This document shows, in pieces, positions 13,382-14,400 of a stretch of 14,400 bases of DNA (its first letter is position 1; the number at the start of each line of letters is the position of its first letter). The DNA is from Dehalococcoidales bacterium (lineage in GTDB: Bacteria > Chloroflexota > Dehalococcoidia > E44-bin15). The notes beneath the pieces are model-generated. The model saw only the letters and a list, made by a program, of their open reading frames with translations. It was not told the DNA's origin and made no database searches. The stretch is taken from the NCBI GenBank assembly GCA_030615555.1, contig JAUWZB010000010.1, positions 1 to 14,400 on the forward strand, written 5' to 3'. The translations under genes were made by a program, and so were the position numbers.

Positions 13382-14164
13382 ATGCCGGAGATGGAGTTAT
13401 CCCCAGCCTCCCTACGTCGGGAGCTAAGAACGAAGCTTATCGGTCAAAATATCCTCTACTATCCCGCGACCTCCTCCACTATGGATGTGGCGAAGCAGGC
13501 GATAAGGGAGGGCGCTGCGGAGGGCACCATCGTCATCGCCGACCATCAGACTGCAGGCCGAGGGCGCTTGGGCCGAGAATGGCTCTCCCCTCCAGACAGC
13601 AGCATCCTGCTATCGATCATCCTCTATCCAAAGCTGGAGCTGCTCCCTCGCCTCACCATGGCTGCTTGTTTGGCGGTGGCTCAGAGCATCGAGAAGGTTA
13701 CCGGTCTTGAGTCCACTATTAAGTGGCCTAACGATGTCCTCATCGCGGGGAGGAAGGTAAGCGGTATCTTGATCGAGAGCGATGTTCAGGGAGACACCGT
13801 TAATTATGCTATTGTGGGCATTGCCCTGAATGTCAATCTTGATCCCGCTTCCATCCCTGAGATTTCAGAAACGGCCACCAGCCTTAAGGAGGTGCTCGGG
13901 CGGGAGGTCTCACGCCTCCAGATGCTCGGGTCGCTGCTTGGCGAATTTGAAGCGCTGTATAGTGCGATGCGTCGCGGTGAGCCGATCGATCGGGAGTGGC
14001 GCCGGCACCTGGAGACCTTGGGGAAAAAGGTAGCGGTGCGTTGTGGTGATGAGGTTCAGGAGGGCTATGCTGAGGGGGTGGATGAGGTTGGCAACCTGTT
14101 GCTCAGGCGCCCCGATGGCAGCCTGGTGACTATTGCCGCAGGGGATGTCACGCGCAACGCCTAG
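13382..14164 (+). CDS. birA: Biotin--[acetyl-CoA-carboxylase] ligase, catalytic type without repressor domain
   Basis: Activates biotin to biotinyl-AMP and attaches it to the biotin carrier domain of carboxylases. The 260-residue protein begins almost at the catalytic domain: ATSSTMDVAKQ (29-39), the biotinyl-AMP loop GRGRLGREW (59-67), KWPNDV (114-119), GRKVSGILIE (123-132) and GIALNVN (146-152), then the C-terminal SH3-like domain (about 213-258). There is no N-terminal helix-turn-helix, so it is a class I (monofunctional) ligase that should not act as the biotin repressor. AAGGGGAAG precedes ATG 13382. It ends 5 bases from the end of the opposing oxidoreductase gene. Confidence 0.94.
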   Translation: MPEMELSPASLRRELRTKLIGQNILYYPATSSTMDVAKQAIREGAAEGTIVIADHQTAGRGRLGREWLSPPDSSILLSIILYPKLELLPRLTMAACLAVAQSIEKVTGLESTIKWPNDVLIAGRKVSGILIESDVQGDTVNYAIVGIALNVNLDPASIPEISETATSLKEVLGREVSRLQMLGSLLGEFEALYSAMRRGEPIDREWRRHLETLGKKVAVRCGDEVQEGYAEGVDEVGNLLLRRPDGSLVTIAAGDVTRNA

Positions 14165-14169
14165 AATTA

Positions 14170-14400
14170 TTAAGCTAGCAGTCCCTCGCTCGCTAATTTT
14201 TCCGCAACCTCTCCCAGATTCAACTGTTCCAGTTTAGCCCTTTTCTGAAAACCGGTGGTGACATCCCAACCTCGGATTTGGTAATATTCATCCTTCATCT
14301 TCTCAAATTTCTCCCGTTCCACAACCATCCCCTTTCTGGAAAAAACTTCGCCATCTTTGCCAGGAACCATGCAATTCGGGTTGCCAAAGTCGCCCTTCAA
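14170..14400 (-). CDS. Aldehyde:ferredoxin oxidoreductase, C-terminal part (N-terminus outside window)
   Basis: Only the last 77 codons are in the window, and the frame is open to its edge. The sequence NPNCMVPGKDGEVFSRKGMV, then EREKFEKMKDEYYQIRGWDVTTGFQKRAKLEQL and a short helix to the stop, matches the C-terminal end of the tungsten-pterin AOR family (usually about 600 residues). The enzymes oxidise aldehydes to acids with ferredoxin as acceptor in anaerobes. The substrate cannot be told from this end. It converges with birA, and no clear terminator separates them. Confidence 0.85.
   Translation of the reverse strand: MKGDFGNPNCMVPGKDGEVFSRKGMVVEREKFEKMKDEYYQIRGWDVTTGFQKRAKLEQLNLGEVAEKLASEGLLA

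Noticed and set aside
1..14400. CRISPR array, insertion sequence or phage module
   Set aside because: No regularly spaced direct repeats, no terminal inverted repeats with a transposase, and no phage structural genes were seen.

Overview
The window looks like chromosomal DNA from an uncultured anaerobic bacterium. The gene mix (dnaN and leuS side by side, a zinc-ribbon protein plus RNase HI, a stand-alone biotin ligase, an aldehyde:ferredoxin oxidoreductase) and the general protein character would fit Chloroflexota, possibly Dehalococcoidia. That placement is an impression, not a demonstrated assignment.

Left part (1-3508, + strand). A zinc-ribbon/four-helix membrane protein enters from outside the window. 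After it comes a 690-base gap without genes that holds several hairpins and a perfect terminator. Then follow a membrane-anchored exported protein with an Ig-like C-terminus, an ECF sigma factor, and a ZAS-type anti-sigma factor with one membrane helix. The exported protein and the outer part of the anti-sigma factor share a sequence module. A near-identical 34-base element lies upstream of both the exported protein gene and the sigma gene. Together they look like one cell-surface stress-signalling cassette.

Middle part (3892-7720). dnaN and leuS lie on the minus strand, each with a recognisable housekeeping promoter. leuS is divergent from a CAU-anticodon tRNA gene. Just beyond the tRNA, a lower-GC SAM methyltransferase gene is bracketed by the tRNA 3' end and a second 33-base copy of it, the footprint of a tRNA-targeted integration. 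Next is a three-gene minus-strand operon: Rieske ferredoxin, ferritin-like diiron protein, SnoaL/NTF2-like protein.

Right part (9978-14400). A consensus promoter drives a tight + strand operon: coiled-coil C4 zinc-ribbon protein, a serine-recombinase-family protein, RNase HI, and a truncated alpha/beta hydrolase. The recombinase is translationally coupled to rnhA but has lost the catalytic serine and the Asp-Arg/Arg motif, while its DNA-binding and zinc-ribbon domains are intact. I regard this as the most unusual element of the window. RNase P RNA (rnpB), a biotin ligase (birA) and the C-terminus of an aldehyde:ferredoxin oxidoreductase on the opposite strand complete it.
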